Assembly: GCF_038957035.1 (NCBI RefSeq)
Contig: NZ_CP152412.1
Span: 3,902,501 to 3,966,500 of the forward strand
Source: Bradyrhizobium sp. B097
Lineage (GTDB): Bacteria > Pseudomonadota > Alphaproteobacteria > Rhizobiales > Xanthobacteraceae
DNA: 64,000 bases
Reading direction: 5' to 3'
In this document: positions 8,594 through 24,879 of the stretch, piece after piece
How the letters are laid out: each line of letters begins with the position of its first letter
Numbering within the stretch: position 1 is the first letter of the stretch
Translations under genes and position numbers: made by a program
The notes under the pieces: generated by a model
The model's input: the letters and a program-made list of their open reading frames with translations, nothing else
Told to the model about the DNA's origin: nothing
Database searches by the model: none

Positions 8594-8921
8594 ACCAGCG
8601 ACGGCTATCTCGGCAGCAAGCGGGGATGTCGCCGGGAGCCGGCTAAGTCCTTGATTCGAGGGGCCCCGTTCCGATCCGCCGCGGCCCCGGCCGGGATGGG
8701 GGGCGACCCCGCCGACCTTGACCTTTGGCCGGTCTCGCAGTAGATACGCGGCACTCGCAGCCGGCCCGCTTTGATCGCGGATATCCGGCGCGGCCTAATT
8801 CCCCGAACATTCGAGCTCGTTTATCGGCTCAACCTTCCAAACGAGGGCTGGGTCCGCAAGGTCGGCTGTTCGGATTCCTTGAAACGTTGCAAATCGTCCG
8901 GAGACGGGCGCGGATCTCACG
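8594..8921. other. intergenic region with the secE promoter
   Basis: A 328-base gap without a gene. It holds a GC-rich tail after the kinase and the predicted secE promoter at 8718-8746, leaving a 5' leader of about 170 bases before secE. I see no clear terminator after the kinase gene. Confidence 0.6.
8718..8746 (+). promoter_or_regulatory. predicted sigma70 promoter for secE-nusG
   Basis: TTGACC (8718-8723) and TAGATA (8741-8746) separated by 17 bases, with CTTGAC covering the -35 as is common in alphaproteobacteria. Confidence 0.55.
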
Positions 8922-9113
8922 ATGGCTTTCAGCCCGTTCAAATTCCTGCAGGAAGTGCGCTCGGAGACCGCCAAGGTCACCTGGCCGACGCGCCGCGAGA
9001 CGACCATCACCACCATCATGGTGTTCGTGATGGTGGCGCTGGCCTCGATCTTCTTCTTCGCCGCGGACCAGGTCATCCGCTACCTCATCACCCTGGTACT
9101 GGGCATCCACTGA
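8922..9113 (+). CDS. secE: preprotein translocase subunit SecE
   Basis: A 63-residue single-span form of SecE, typical of alphaproteobacteria (the E. coli protein has three spans). The amphipathic N-terminal helix carries the conserved V-x-W-P-T-R-E segment (VTWPTRRETT), followed by one transmembrane helix (about 31-55). It clamps SecY in the inner-membrane translocon; secY lies in this window at 42.9 kb. Its TGA overlaps the first ATG of nusG. Confidence 0.97.
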   Translation: MAFSPFKFLQEVRSETAKVTWPTRRETTITTIMVFVMVALASIFFFAADQVIRYLITLVLGIH

Positions 9114-9667
9114 TGAGCATGGGAACTCAATTGATGGACAAGCGCTGGTACATCGTTCACGCCTATTCGAACTTCGAGAAGAAGGTCGCGGAATCGATCC
9201 GCGAGCAGGCCAAGCAGCGCGGGCTGGAAGAGCTGTTCGAGCAGGTGCTGGTGCCGACCGAGAAGGTCACCGAGGTGCGCCGCGGCCGCAAGATCGACGC
9301 CGAGCGCAAGTTCTTCCCGGGCTATGTGCTGGTGAAGATGAAGCTGACCGACGAGGCGTTCCATCTGATCAAGAACACCCCGAAGGTGACCGGCTTCCTG
9401 GGCGCTGAAAACAAGCCGATGCCGATCTCGGAATCCGAGGCGATGCGGATCCTGCACCAGGTGCAGGAGGGCGTGGAGCGTCCGAAGGCGTCGGTGTCGT
9501 TCGAAATCGGCGAGAACGTGCGCGTGGCCGACGGCCCGTTCGCCTCGTTCTCCGGCGTGGTGGAAGAAATCGACGAGGCGCGCTCGCGCGTGAAGGTCGC
9601 GGTGTCGATCTTCGGCCGTGCGACCCCTGTGGAACTGGAATTCGGTCAGGTCGAAAAGGTGGTCTGA
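9113..9667 (+). CDS. nusG: transcription termination/antitermination factor NusG
   Basis: A 184-residue NusG. The N-terminal NGN domain opens KRWYIVHAYSNFEKKVAE and holds the RNA polymerase-binding face; the C-terminal KOW domain (VRVADGPFASFSGVVEEID) binds S10 or Rho. I start at the ATG at 9113, which overlaps the secE stop and suggests coupling. An in-frame ATG at 9134 with GGGA upstream would give 177 residues and cannot be excluded. Confidence 0.96.
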   Translation: MSMGTQLMDKRWYIVHAYSNFEKKVAESIREQAKQRGLEELFEQVLVPTEKVTEVRRGRKIDAERKFFPGYVLVKMKLTDEAFHLIKNTPKVTGFLGAENKPMPISESEAMRILHQVQEGVERPKASVSFEIGENVRVADGPFASFSGVVEEIDEARSRVKVAVSIFGRATPVELEFGQVEKVV

Positions 9668-9797
9668 CCGGACGGCGTGGGGTATATGCCCCCCGTCAAG
9701 TGAGAGGCCGTGGGAGGGAGGAGGCGGTCGCCAGCCCCTTCAACCGAACCACGGAACCTGAAACCGCCGGCACCGTCCGGCACAACAGGAGTGATAA

Positions 9798-10226
9798 ATG
9801 GCAAAGAAAGTGACCGGATACCTGAAGCTTCAGGTCCCGGCCGGTGCGGCGAATCCTTCGCCCCCGATCGGCCCCGCGCTTGGTCAGCGCGGTCTCAACA
9901 TCATGGAATTCTGCAAGGCGTTCAACGCGCAGACCCAGAAGGAAGAGAAGAATACCCCAATCCCGGTGGTGATCACGATCTACGCCGATCGTTCGTTCAC
10001 CTTCGAGATGAAGACGCCCCCGATGTCGTTCTTCCTCAAGCAGGCTGCCAAGATCCAGTCCGGCTCGAAGGCGCCGGGCCGCGACAAGGCCGGCCAGGTG
10101 ACCAAGGCGCAGGTGCGCGAGATCGCCGAGAAGAAGATGAAGGACTTGAATTGTGACACCATCGAATCGGCCATGAAGATGGTCGAGGGCTCTGCCCGTT
10201 CGATGGGTCTGGAAGTTGCGGGGTAA
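9798..10226 (+). CDS. rplK: 50S ribosomal protein L11
   Basis: The 142-residue L11, which binds the GTPase-associated centre of 23S rRNA and supports factor binding. The N-terminal domain with the proline-rich turn ([16 protein letters not shown]) and the C-terminal RNA-binding domain ([25 protein letters not shown]) are both complete. AGGAG precedes the ATG. It lies 130 bp after nusG and six bases before rplA. Confidence 0.98.
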   Translation: MAKKVTGYLKLQVPAGAANPSPPIGPALGQRGLNIMEFCKAFNAQTQKEEKNTPIPVVITIYADRSFTFEMKTPPMSFFLKQAAKIQSGSKAPGRDKAGQVTKAQVREIAEKKMKDLNCDTIESAMKMVEGSARSMGLEVAG

Positions 10227-10232
10227 CGGGCC

Positions 10233-10925
<693 letters not shown>

Positions 10926-10950
10926 GGTCTCTGGCCGTGACGAGTTAGAC

Positions 10951-10987
10951 AGGGCGGGATCGGGCAACCGGTTCCGCCCTTTGTTTT
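10951..10987 (+). terminator. factor-independent terminator after rplA
   Basis: AGGGCGGGATCGG pairs with the facing strand ending TTCCGCCCT (13 pairs, with G-T wobbles) around a GCAA loop, followed by TTTGTTTT. Confidence 0.8.
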
Positions 10988-10991
10988 GCCG

Positions 10992-11092
10992 GAGCGTTTT
11001 CGCGCGAAGTGGCTGCCGACTCGCGTGAAGAAGACCCGCCAAGACAGGAATCCAAAGCCTCGTTTCGATTCAATCGGAACGAAAAGGCTCCA
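10992..11092 (+). repeat. dispersed rhizobial-type repeat, copy A
   Basis: About 100 bases starting GAGCGTTTTCG and ending AAAAGGCTCC. It contains an internal hairpin (CGTTTCGATT / AATCGGAACG at about 11061-11081). The first 60 bases match, in reverse complement, the element at 26976-27036, so this is a real repeat within the window. Confidence 0.7.
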
Positions 11093-11121
11093 GGTGAAGC
11101 CTCTCGCAGGAAACAACAACA

Positions 11122-12075
11122 ATGCCCGACAAGGTGCTGGTCTATTCACGCTTTCCCAGAAACGAACTGGTGCGCTTCGGCGAGCGCTACGAGCTGCTGA
11201 ATGCCGCGGGCAAGCGGCCGACCGAGATGTTTTCCGCGGCGGAGCTCGGCGAGATCCGGGCGATGATCACGGCGGGCGGGACCCCGCTTGGCGGCGAGGC
11301 GATGGACCTGCTGCCGAAGCTTGGCGCGATCATCTGCTACGGCACCGGCTATGAGGGGATCGATCTTGCCGCCGCGGCCAGGCGCGGCATTGCGGTCGGC
11401 CACAGCCCCGGCGCCAATGCCGCATCGGTTGCCGACATCGCGGTGACGCTGATGCTGGCGGCTACACGCCGCCTGCCGGTCGCCGACAACTATGTCCGCA
11501 GCGGCGACTGGATCGCCGCCAAGCCGTCGCCGATGATGCGGCCGCAGGCCGGCATCCGCGGTCGCAAGGTTGGTGTCTTCGGTCTCGGCGAGATCGGCCG
11601 CAAGATCGCAACGCGGGTCGCGGCGTTCGAGACCGAGGTCGGCTATTTCAGCCGGTCACGGCAGGACGTGCCGTATCAGCACTTTCCGAGCCTCGAGGCG
11701 CTCGCCGACTGGTGCAGTGTGCTGATGATCGCGGTGCGCGCCGGCGCGGACACGGTCCACGCCGTCAATGCCGACATCCTGCGCCGGCTCGGCAGCAGCG
11801 GGATCGTGGTCAATATCTCGCGCGGCTCCGTCATCGACCAGAAGGCGCTGCTCGCGGCGCTGACCGATGGCGCGATCGCTGGCGCCGGCCTCGACGTGTT
11901 CGCCAAGGAGCCGCACGCGCCGGACGAACTGACCGCGCTGCCGAACGTCGTGCTGTCGCCGCATATCGGCGGCCACACCCTGGAATCGCACGTGGCGATG
12001 CAGGACTGCGTCCTCGCCAATCTCGACGCGTTCTTCGCTGGCAAGCCGCTGCCGTATGAGGTAAGGGGCGCCTGA
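11122..12075 (+). CDS. D-isomer-specific 2-hydroxyacid dehydrogenase
   Basis: A 317-residue NAD(P)-dependent oxidoreductase interconverting 2-oxo acids and D-2-hydroxy acids. The nucleotide-binding turn is GLGEIG at 154-159. The catalytic set is complete: R234 (VNISRGSVID), E263 (FAKEPHAP) and H281 (LSPHIGGHT). The residue after the second strand (YFSRS) is basic/serine, which points to NADPH preference and a glyoxylate or hydroxypyruvate reductase role; that is inference. It sits between rplA and rplJ, behind the rplA terminator and a dispersed repeat, so it is likely a separate insertion. AGGAA precedes the ATG. Confidence 0.9.
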   Translation: MPDKVLVYSRFPRNELVRFGERYELLNAAGKRPTEMFSAAELGEIRAMITAGGTPLGGEAMDLLPKLGAIICYGTGYEGIDLAAAARRGIAVGHSPGANAASVADIAVTLMLAATRRLPVADNYVRSGDWIAAKPSPMMRPQAGIRGRKVGVFGLGEIGRKIATRVAAFETEVGYFSRSRQDVPYQHFPSLEALADWCSVLMIAVRAGADTVHAVNADILRRLGSSGIVVNISRGSVIDQKALLAALTDGAIAGAGLDVFAKEPHAPDELTALPNVVLSPHIGGHTLESHVAMQDCVLANLDAFFAGKPLPYEVRGA

Positions 12076-12143
12076 GCGGCTGGCGGTTCCGGCCTCGGAA
12101 CCGGTTCCCCGGCCGCAATGTGAAACTGGTCTGAAATTTGCTC

Positions 12144-12172
12144 TTGGCAAGCAGGGCGGGACCGGTTACATA
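12144..12172 (+). promoter_or_regulatory. candidate promoter for rplJ-rplL
   Basis: TTGGCA (12144-12149) and TACATA (12167-12172) with a 17-base spacer, 480 bases before rplJ. It would give a long leader RNA. Confidence 0.45.
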
Positions 12173-12179
12173 GCGGCTT

Positions 12180-12654
12180 CCGGGCGTGCTGGCACTTGCT
12201 GGCATGTCCGTGCTCGCATTCCGAAAACCTGAGGTGATAGGAGATCATTCCTTTCCGCATGCCCGCAAGGATGCTCGAAAGGAAGGAAACCCGTCGCCTC
12301 CAACGGAATGAGAGCAGGGCATTCGGCCCCGGCCGATAGCCCGATCCTGTCCGAGACTGCAGGCGCCCGCGAGAACTTCGTGTTTTCAACGGCTTAATCG
12401 CATGGCCTGCATAGACGGGTGAAGACCGGATTTTGTGCTCCACGTCGCGGCCTGTTCGCGACTGGGAGGCTGGTTTGGTTCGAACCTCGACAGCCCATGG
12501 CCGCAAGGCTCTGGGAGGGCAGGCTTCTAGATGTCGTCTTGCCCGGCATGTCCGAAGGGTCTTGCGCCCAACGGATCAGGTTTAGGGCGGGACGATGGGT
12601 GCAACCCGGCGGTCCTGCCTTCGCGGAAAGGCCGCCAACCGGAAAGAGCTTGCT
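12180..12654 (+). other. long non-coding leader before rplJ, possible L10 leader RNA
   Basis: The 579-base gap between the dehydrogenase and rplJ has no credible gene. In bacteria L10(L12)4 binds a structured leader of its own mRNA to repress translation. The segment from about 12510 to 12654 is rich in short complementary GC blocks (for example GGCGGTCCTGCC ... GGAAAGGCCGCC) and ends directly at the GTG start, as expected of such a leader. I did not fold it; the assignment is by position and family knowledge. Confidence 0.5.
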
Positions 12655-13173
12655 GTGGAACGAGCGGCAAAAAAAGAGGCGGTCGGACAGCTCAACGAGG
12701 CCTTCAAGGCCACGAGCGTTGCGATCGTCGCTCACTATTCCGGCCTCACCGTGGCCCAGATGCAGAAGCTGCGCATGCAGATGAAGCAGGCGGGTGCGTC
12801 GGTGAAGGTCTCGAAGAACCGTCTCGCCAAAATTGCTCTTGAAGGCACTGACGTCGCTGCCATCGGCTCCCTGCTGAAGGGGCCGACTGTGATCGCTACT
12901 TCGAACGATCCGGTCGCGGCGCCAAAGGTTGCCGTCGAATTCGCCAAGGCGAACGAGAAGTTCGTCATCCTTGGCGGCTCGATGGGTAAAACCGTCCTGA
13001 ATGTCGACAGCGTGAAGGCACTTGCCTCACTGCCGTCGCTCGACGAACTGCGCGGCAAGATCGTGGGCCTCATCGTGGCGCCGGCGACCAAGCTCGCTCA
13101 GCTGTCGAACGCGCCTGCGGCCAAGCTCGCACGCGTCATTCAGGCTCATGCCTCAAAGAGCGAAGCGGCCTGA
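12655..13173 (+). CDS. rplJ: 50S ribosomal protein L10
   Basis: The 172-residue L10, base of the L7/L12 stalk. The N-terminal rRNA-binding domain reads [17 protein letters not shown]..., and the C-terminal helix that anchors L7/L12 dimers is present ([15 protein letters not shown]). The start is a GTG at 12655 with GGAAAGAG upstream; an earlier in-frame ATG at 12595 would add 20 residues unlike L10. A rare start codon fits a gene under translational repression. Confidence 0.96.
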   Translation: MERAAKKEAVGQLNEAFKATSVAIVAHYSGLTVAQMQKLRMQMKQAGASVKVSKNRLAKIALEGTDVAAIGSLLKGPTVIATSNDPVAAPKVAVEFAKANEKFVILGGSMGKTVLNVDSVKALASLPSLDELRGKIVGLIVAPATKLAQLSNAPAAKLARVIQAHASKSEAA

Positions 13174-13227
13174 CCCTTCGCTAATCTCAAAACCTGGTTC
13201 GAACCAAACGTTTAAGGAAACAGATCA

Positions 13228-13605
13228 ATGGCTGACTTGCAGAAAATCGTCGACGACCTCTCGAGCCTCACCGTGCTCGAAGCCGCCGAACTCGCCAAGC
13301 TCCTCGAAGAAAAGTGGGGCGTCTCCGCCGCTGCCGCCGTCGCGGTTGCCGGCCCGGCTGGTGGCGGCGCTGCCGCTGCTCCGGCTGAAGAGAAGACCGA
13401 CTTCACCGTCGTGCTGGCTGCCGCCGGCGACAAGAAGATCGAAGTCATCAAGGAAGTCCGCGCCATCACCGGCCTGGGCCTGAAGGAAGCCAAGGACCTC
13501 GTCGAAGGCGCTCCGAAGCCCGTCAAGGAAGGCGTCAACAAGGACGAAGCCGAGAAGATCAAGGCCCAGCTCGAGAAGGCTGGCGCCAAGGTCGAGCTCA
13601 AGTAA
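13228..13605 (+). CDS. rplL: 50S ribosomal protein L7/L12
   Basis: The 125-residue stalk protein that recruits translational GTPases. It has the N-terminal dimerisation helices, an Ala/Gly-rich hinge (about residues 35-55) and the factor-binding C-terminal domain ([21 protein letters not shown]). It follows rplJ by 54 bp with AAGGAAA before the ATG. Confidence 0.98.
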   Translation: MADLQKIVDDLSSLTVLEAAELAKLLEEKWGVSAAAAVAVAGPAGGGAAAAPAEEKTDFTVVLAAAGDKKIEVIKEVRAITGLGLKEAKDLVEGAPKPVKEGVNKDEAEKIKAQLEKAGAKVELK

Positions 13606-13613
13606 TGCGCGAT

Positions 13614-13639
13614 CCGGGAGCGCCGCAGGGCGCTCCCGG
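13614..13639 (+). terminator. hairpin between rplL and rpoB, attenuator-like
   Basis: An 11-pair stem (CCGGGAGCGCC / GGCGCTCCCGG) with a GCAG loop, nine bases after the rplL stop. No U-tract follows, so partial termination or an RNA processing site is more likely than full termination. E. coli has an attenuator at the same place. Confidence 0.6.
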
Positions 13640-14045
13640 GCCTGCAAATGGCGTGCGACAGGTTGTCGCGTGGCGCGCCGGACACAAGAAAGTGTGGGGA
13701 TCCGTGGACTTAACCCTCGAATCTCCTTTATTGCCATCCCATATCGGGTTGGCAGCGGAAAAACACGGTAGGCGGCGGGGGCGGCAGGGCACCCGGCGGA
13801 AGCCGTTGGGAGACAGTCAGATTTCGGGCTTTTTCAGTCCGTAAAGCGGAGCGTTTGGACGAGCGGGTGCAGTGATGCGCCTCGCGCGTCGTTTTGCGTT
13901 TTGGAGGTGATGGGGCCGGGCCGGGGATTTAATTCCTGACTTTGCGCTTCGTTCCTTCGGGACGATTCGAAATTCAACCCGGGGGCGATGGCAATCGCGT
14001 CCCGGAAGGTTCGCCCCACAAAGGCGACGAAAATGAGAGGCCACG
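13640..14045. other. rplL-rpoB intergenic region
   Basis: About 400 bases without a credible gene. No clear promoter box pair was recognised. GGCGACGAAAATGAGAGG just before the rpoB ATG holds the ribosome-binding site. The region probably serves as a leader for rpoB. Confidence 0.5.
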
Positions 14046-18164
<4,119 letters not shown>

Positions 18165-18177
18165 CGCGATGATTTAC

Positions 18178-18199
18178 GCCCGGCGCGAAAGCGCCGGGC
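18178..18199 (+). other. GAAA-tetraloop hairpin between rpoB and rpoC
   Basis: A perfect nine-pair stem (GCCCGGCGC / GCGCCGGGC) capped by a GAAA tetraloop, 13 bases after the rpoB stop. There is no U-tract. It may stabilise or process the rpoBC transcript. Confidence 0.6.
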
Positions 18200-18291
18200 C
18201 TTCGCGCTCCGCTCGGACGTTGAGTGGGGCGCGCGTTGAATAAAAGTTTCGAATTTGCTGCCGGTGACGATCGGCACGCGAGGAGAAGACC

Positions 18292-22494
<4,203 letters not shown>

Positions 22495-22523
22495 GCATCC
22501 GCAAGACTACGGTAGTCAGCGAG

Positions 22524-22549
22524 AAGGCCGGCGTTCTGCCGGCCTTTTT
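22524..22549 (+). terminator. factor-independent terminator after rpoC
   Basis: AAGGCCGGC and GCCGGCCTT form a nine-pair stem with a GTTCT loop, followed by TTTTTGTTGCTTTCTT. It ends the rpo transcript and separates it from the accessory genes that follow. Confidence 0.9.
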
Positions 22550-22675
22550 GTTGCTTTCTTGCCTTGCTGCGGTGCAGGGACGCAGTTTGTTCATCTTCCC
22601 TTCAGGCAAAAAAGTGCCTTTGCTAGGGTGACTTAGACCGGCTGTTTGGCTCGTGCCGGAGACGACGGAATCGAT

Positions 22676-24736
22676 ATGCTCGACTTGGCGATTGTAGGCG
22701 GCGGCCCCGGGGGGCTGATGAGCGCCTGGTATCTGAAGCGCAAACTCGGCGACCTCTGCCGCATCACCATCTTCGAGGCGTCGAACCGTCTCGGGGGCAA
22801 GATTGTCACGCGCAAATTCGACAGCGCGCCCGCGATGTACGAGGCCGGCGTCGCCGAGATCTACGATTACTCGATGACGGGACCCGACCCGCTGCGCGAG
22901 CTGATCCAGCATTTCGGCCTGCAGACGATCCCGATGGATGCCGAGCAGGTGCAGCTCGACGGCGAACTGCTGGCCGACGTTCCCGGCATGCGCCGCAAAT
23001 ACGGCGCCAAGACCGCGGCCGCGATCGAGGCGTTCCGCAAGCGCTGTAGCGAGCTGGTGTCGCCGATCGAGTATTACGAGGGCGTCGGCGCCCACGACAA
23101 CGAACATCCGTGGGCCTACAAGACCGCCGAGCAGATCCTCGACGAAGAGGTCGAGGACGTGACCGCCAAGCGGTTCTTCAAGGTGATGGCGCGCTCCGAC
23201 CTCGCGACCGAGAGCCACAACACCAACGGCCTCAACGCGCTGAAGAACTACGTCATGGACGTCGACGGCTATATCGGCCTGTATTCGATCCAGAACGGCA
23301 ACGAGCAGCTGATCGATTGCCTGCGCTCGGAGGTCAGCGCCGACATCCAGCTCAACCATCGCGTCCTCAAGGTCGGCAAGACCGCAAGCGGCCGCTACCA
23401 GCTCAACATGATGAACGGCAAGGGGCCGGAGACGCGCGACTTCGATCTGGTGCTGGTCTGCCTGCCGCATTCCTGGCTCGCGACCATGCGCTGGGACGGC
23501 GAGCAGCTGCGCAAGTCGATGGTCAAGCACGTCGCCTATTTCGATCGTCCGGCGCACTACCTGCGCGTCTCGATCCTGTTCGACGAGCCGTTCTGGGGTG
23601 AGAAGATCCCGGGCGCCTGGTTCATGTCGGAAGCGTTCGGCGGCTGCTGCGTCTACAATGAGGGCGCGCGCCACGATGTCGGCAAGCACGGCGTGCTGAA
23701 CTGGCTGATCGCCGGCTCCGACGCGCTCGCCTTCGCCAATCTCAGCGACGAGGAACTGATCGACGCCGCGCTGAAGTCGCTGCCGGCCTCGCTCGGCGAT
23801 GCCCGTGCGCATTTCCTCGAGGGCAAGACCCATCGCTGGCTGTCGTCGGTCAACGCGCTGCCGGGCGGCCTGCCGGTGCGCGACGTCATGACCAACCACC
23901 GCCCAGATCCGAAGCAGCACCCCGGCATCGTGGTGGTCGGCGACTATCTGTTCGATTCGACGCTGAACGGGCTGCTCGATTCCTCCGATGCCGCGACCGA
24001 CATCATCGTCACCGAGATGATGCGGCTGCGCCGCGCCCGTGCGCAGGACGAAGGCGCGCTGTCCGACAAGATCGACCGCAACTATTTCGAGAATTATCGC
24101 GGCGCCGGTCCCTACAGCGAGGTCTGGCGCAACTTCACCGAGCCGGCCTATCTGACCGACCTCATCAAGACGGTGTGGGGCAGGGCGAAGGGCTACAAGC
24201 TGCTGATCGCCGGCTCCGCCAGCGGCGAGCTGGTCGGCGCGCTGCGCGAGCGGGGCATCGATGCCTGGGGCATCGAGAACAACCGCTACATCCACGGCAA
24301 GACGCCGAAGGCGCTCAAGAAGTACAACAAACTCGGCTCGATCGCCGACATGCCGTTCAAGGACAATGAGTTCGACTTCGTGTTCGAGACCTCGCTGTGC
24401 CATCTCGGCGAGAAGCAGGTCGTGCGCGGGGTGCGCGAGCTCAACCGCGTGGTCAAGACCGGCGTCGTGTTCGCGTCGGTGACCTCGGACATGGCGCCGG
24501 CCGTGATCGATCGCTACGACCTGCTGCGCGGCGTGAAGAAGCTCGGCACCTGGTGGGAATGGTCGGAATTGTTCTTCGGCAACGGCTTCGACCTGTCGAT
24601 GCACCGCCGCGACTGCACCGATGCGCTGTGGACGTTGACGCTTGCCGCCAACAAGGGGCCGGGCCAGTGGTACGCCGACTCCGACAGCCTGCGCTACTCC
24701 TTCTTCGACAAGGTCGAGGCGGATCACGACGACTAG
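22676..24736 (+). CDS. FAD-dependent amine-oxidase-like protein fused to a SAM methyltransferase domain
   Basis: A 686-residue two-domain protein. The N-terminal part (1 to about 460) is a flavoprotein: GGGPGG at 8-13, Glu34 for the ribose and RLGGK at 38-42, as in amine oxidases and phytoene desaturases. The C-terminal part (about 470-686) looks like a class I methyltransferase: glycine-rich motif I IAGSASGELVGAL at 511, acidic GIENN, then MPFKDNEFDFVFETSLCHLGE. No stop or frameshift separates them. The ATG at 22676 is chosen with GGA upstream; a TTG at 22646 is an alternative. The substrate is unknown; an oxidising and methylating step in a secondary metabolite or lipid pathway is an inference. 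Confidence 0.8.
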   Translation: MLDLAIVGGGPGGLMSAWYLKRKLGDLCRITIFEASNRLGGKIVTRKFDSAPAMYEAGVAEIYDYSMTGPDPLRELIQHFGLQTIPMDAEQVQLDGELLADVPGMRRKYGAKTAAAIEAFRKRCSELVSPIEYYEGVGAHDNEHPWAYKTAEQILDEEVEDVTAKRFFKVMARSDLATESHNTNGLNALKNYVMDVDGYIGLYSIQNGNEQLIDCLRSEVSADIQLNHRVLKVGKTASGRYQLNMMNGKGPETRDFDLVLVCLPHSWLATMRWDGEQLRKSMVKHVAYFDRPAHYLRVSILFDEPFWGEKIPGAWFMSEAFGGCCVYNEGARHDVGKHGVLNWLIAGSDALAFANLSDEELIDAALKSLPASLGDARAHFLEGKTHRWLSSVNALPGGLPVRDVMTNHRPDPKQHPGIVVVGDYLFDSTLNGLLDSSDAATDIIVTEMMRLRRARAQDEGALSDKIDRNYFENYRGAGPYSEVWRNFTEPAYLTDLIKTVWGRAKGYKLLIAGSASGELVGALRERGIDAWGIENNRYIHGKTPKALKKYNKLGSIADMPFKDNEFDFVFETSLCHLGEKQVVRGVRELNRVVKTGVVFASVTSDMAPAVIDRYDLLRGVKKLGTWWEWSELFFGNGFDLSMHRRDCTDALWTLTLAANKGPGQWYADSDSLRYSFFDKVEADHDD

Positions 24737-24879
24737 CGGCACCGGCTCGCGGGGCCGCGCACCGCGCCGTTCCAAACGCTTTGCCGAATTCATTGTGATC
24801 GCATAGGATTGTACCGGCAGCATTCGCCGCTGCGGTTTCGATTTGCGGTCATGCCGGCCGTGGAGCATCGGTTGGTTTC

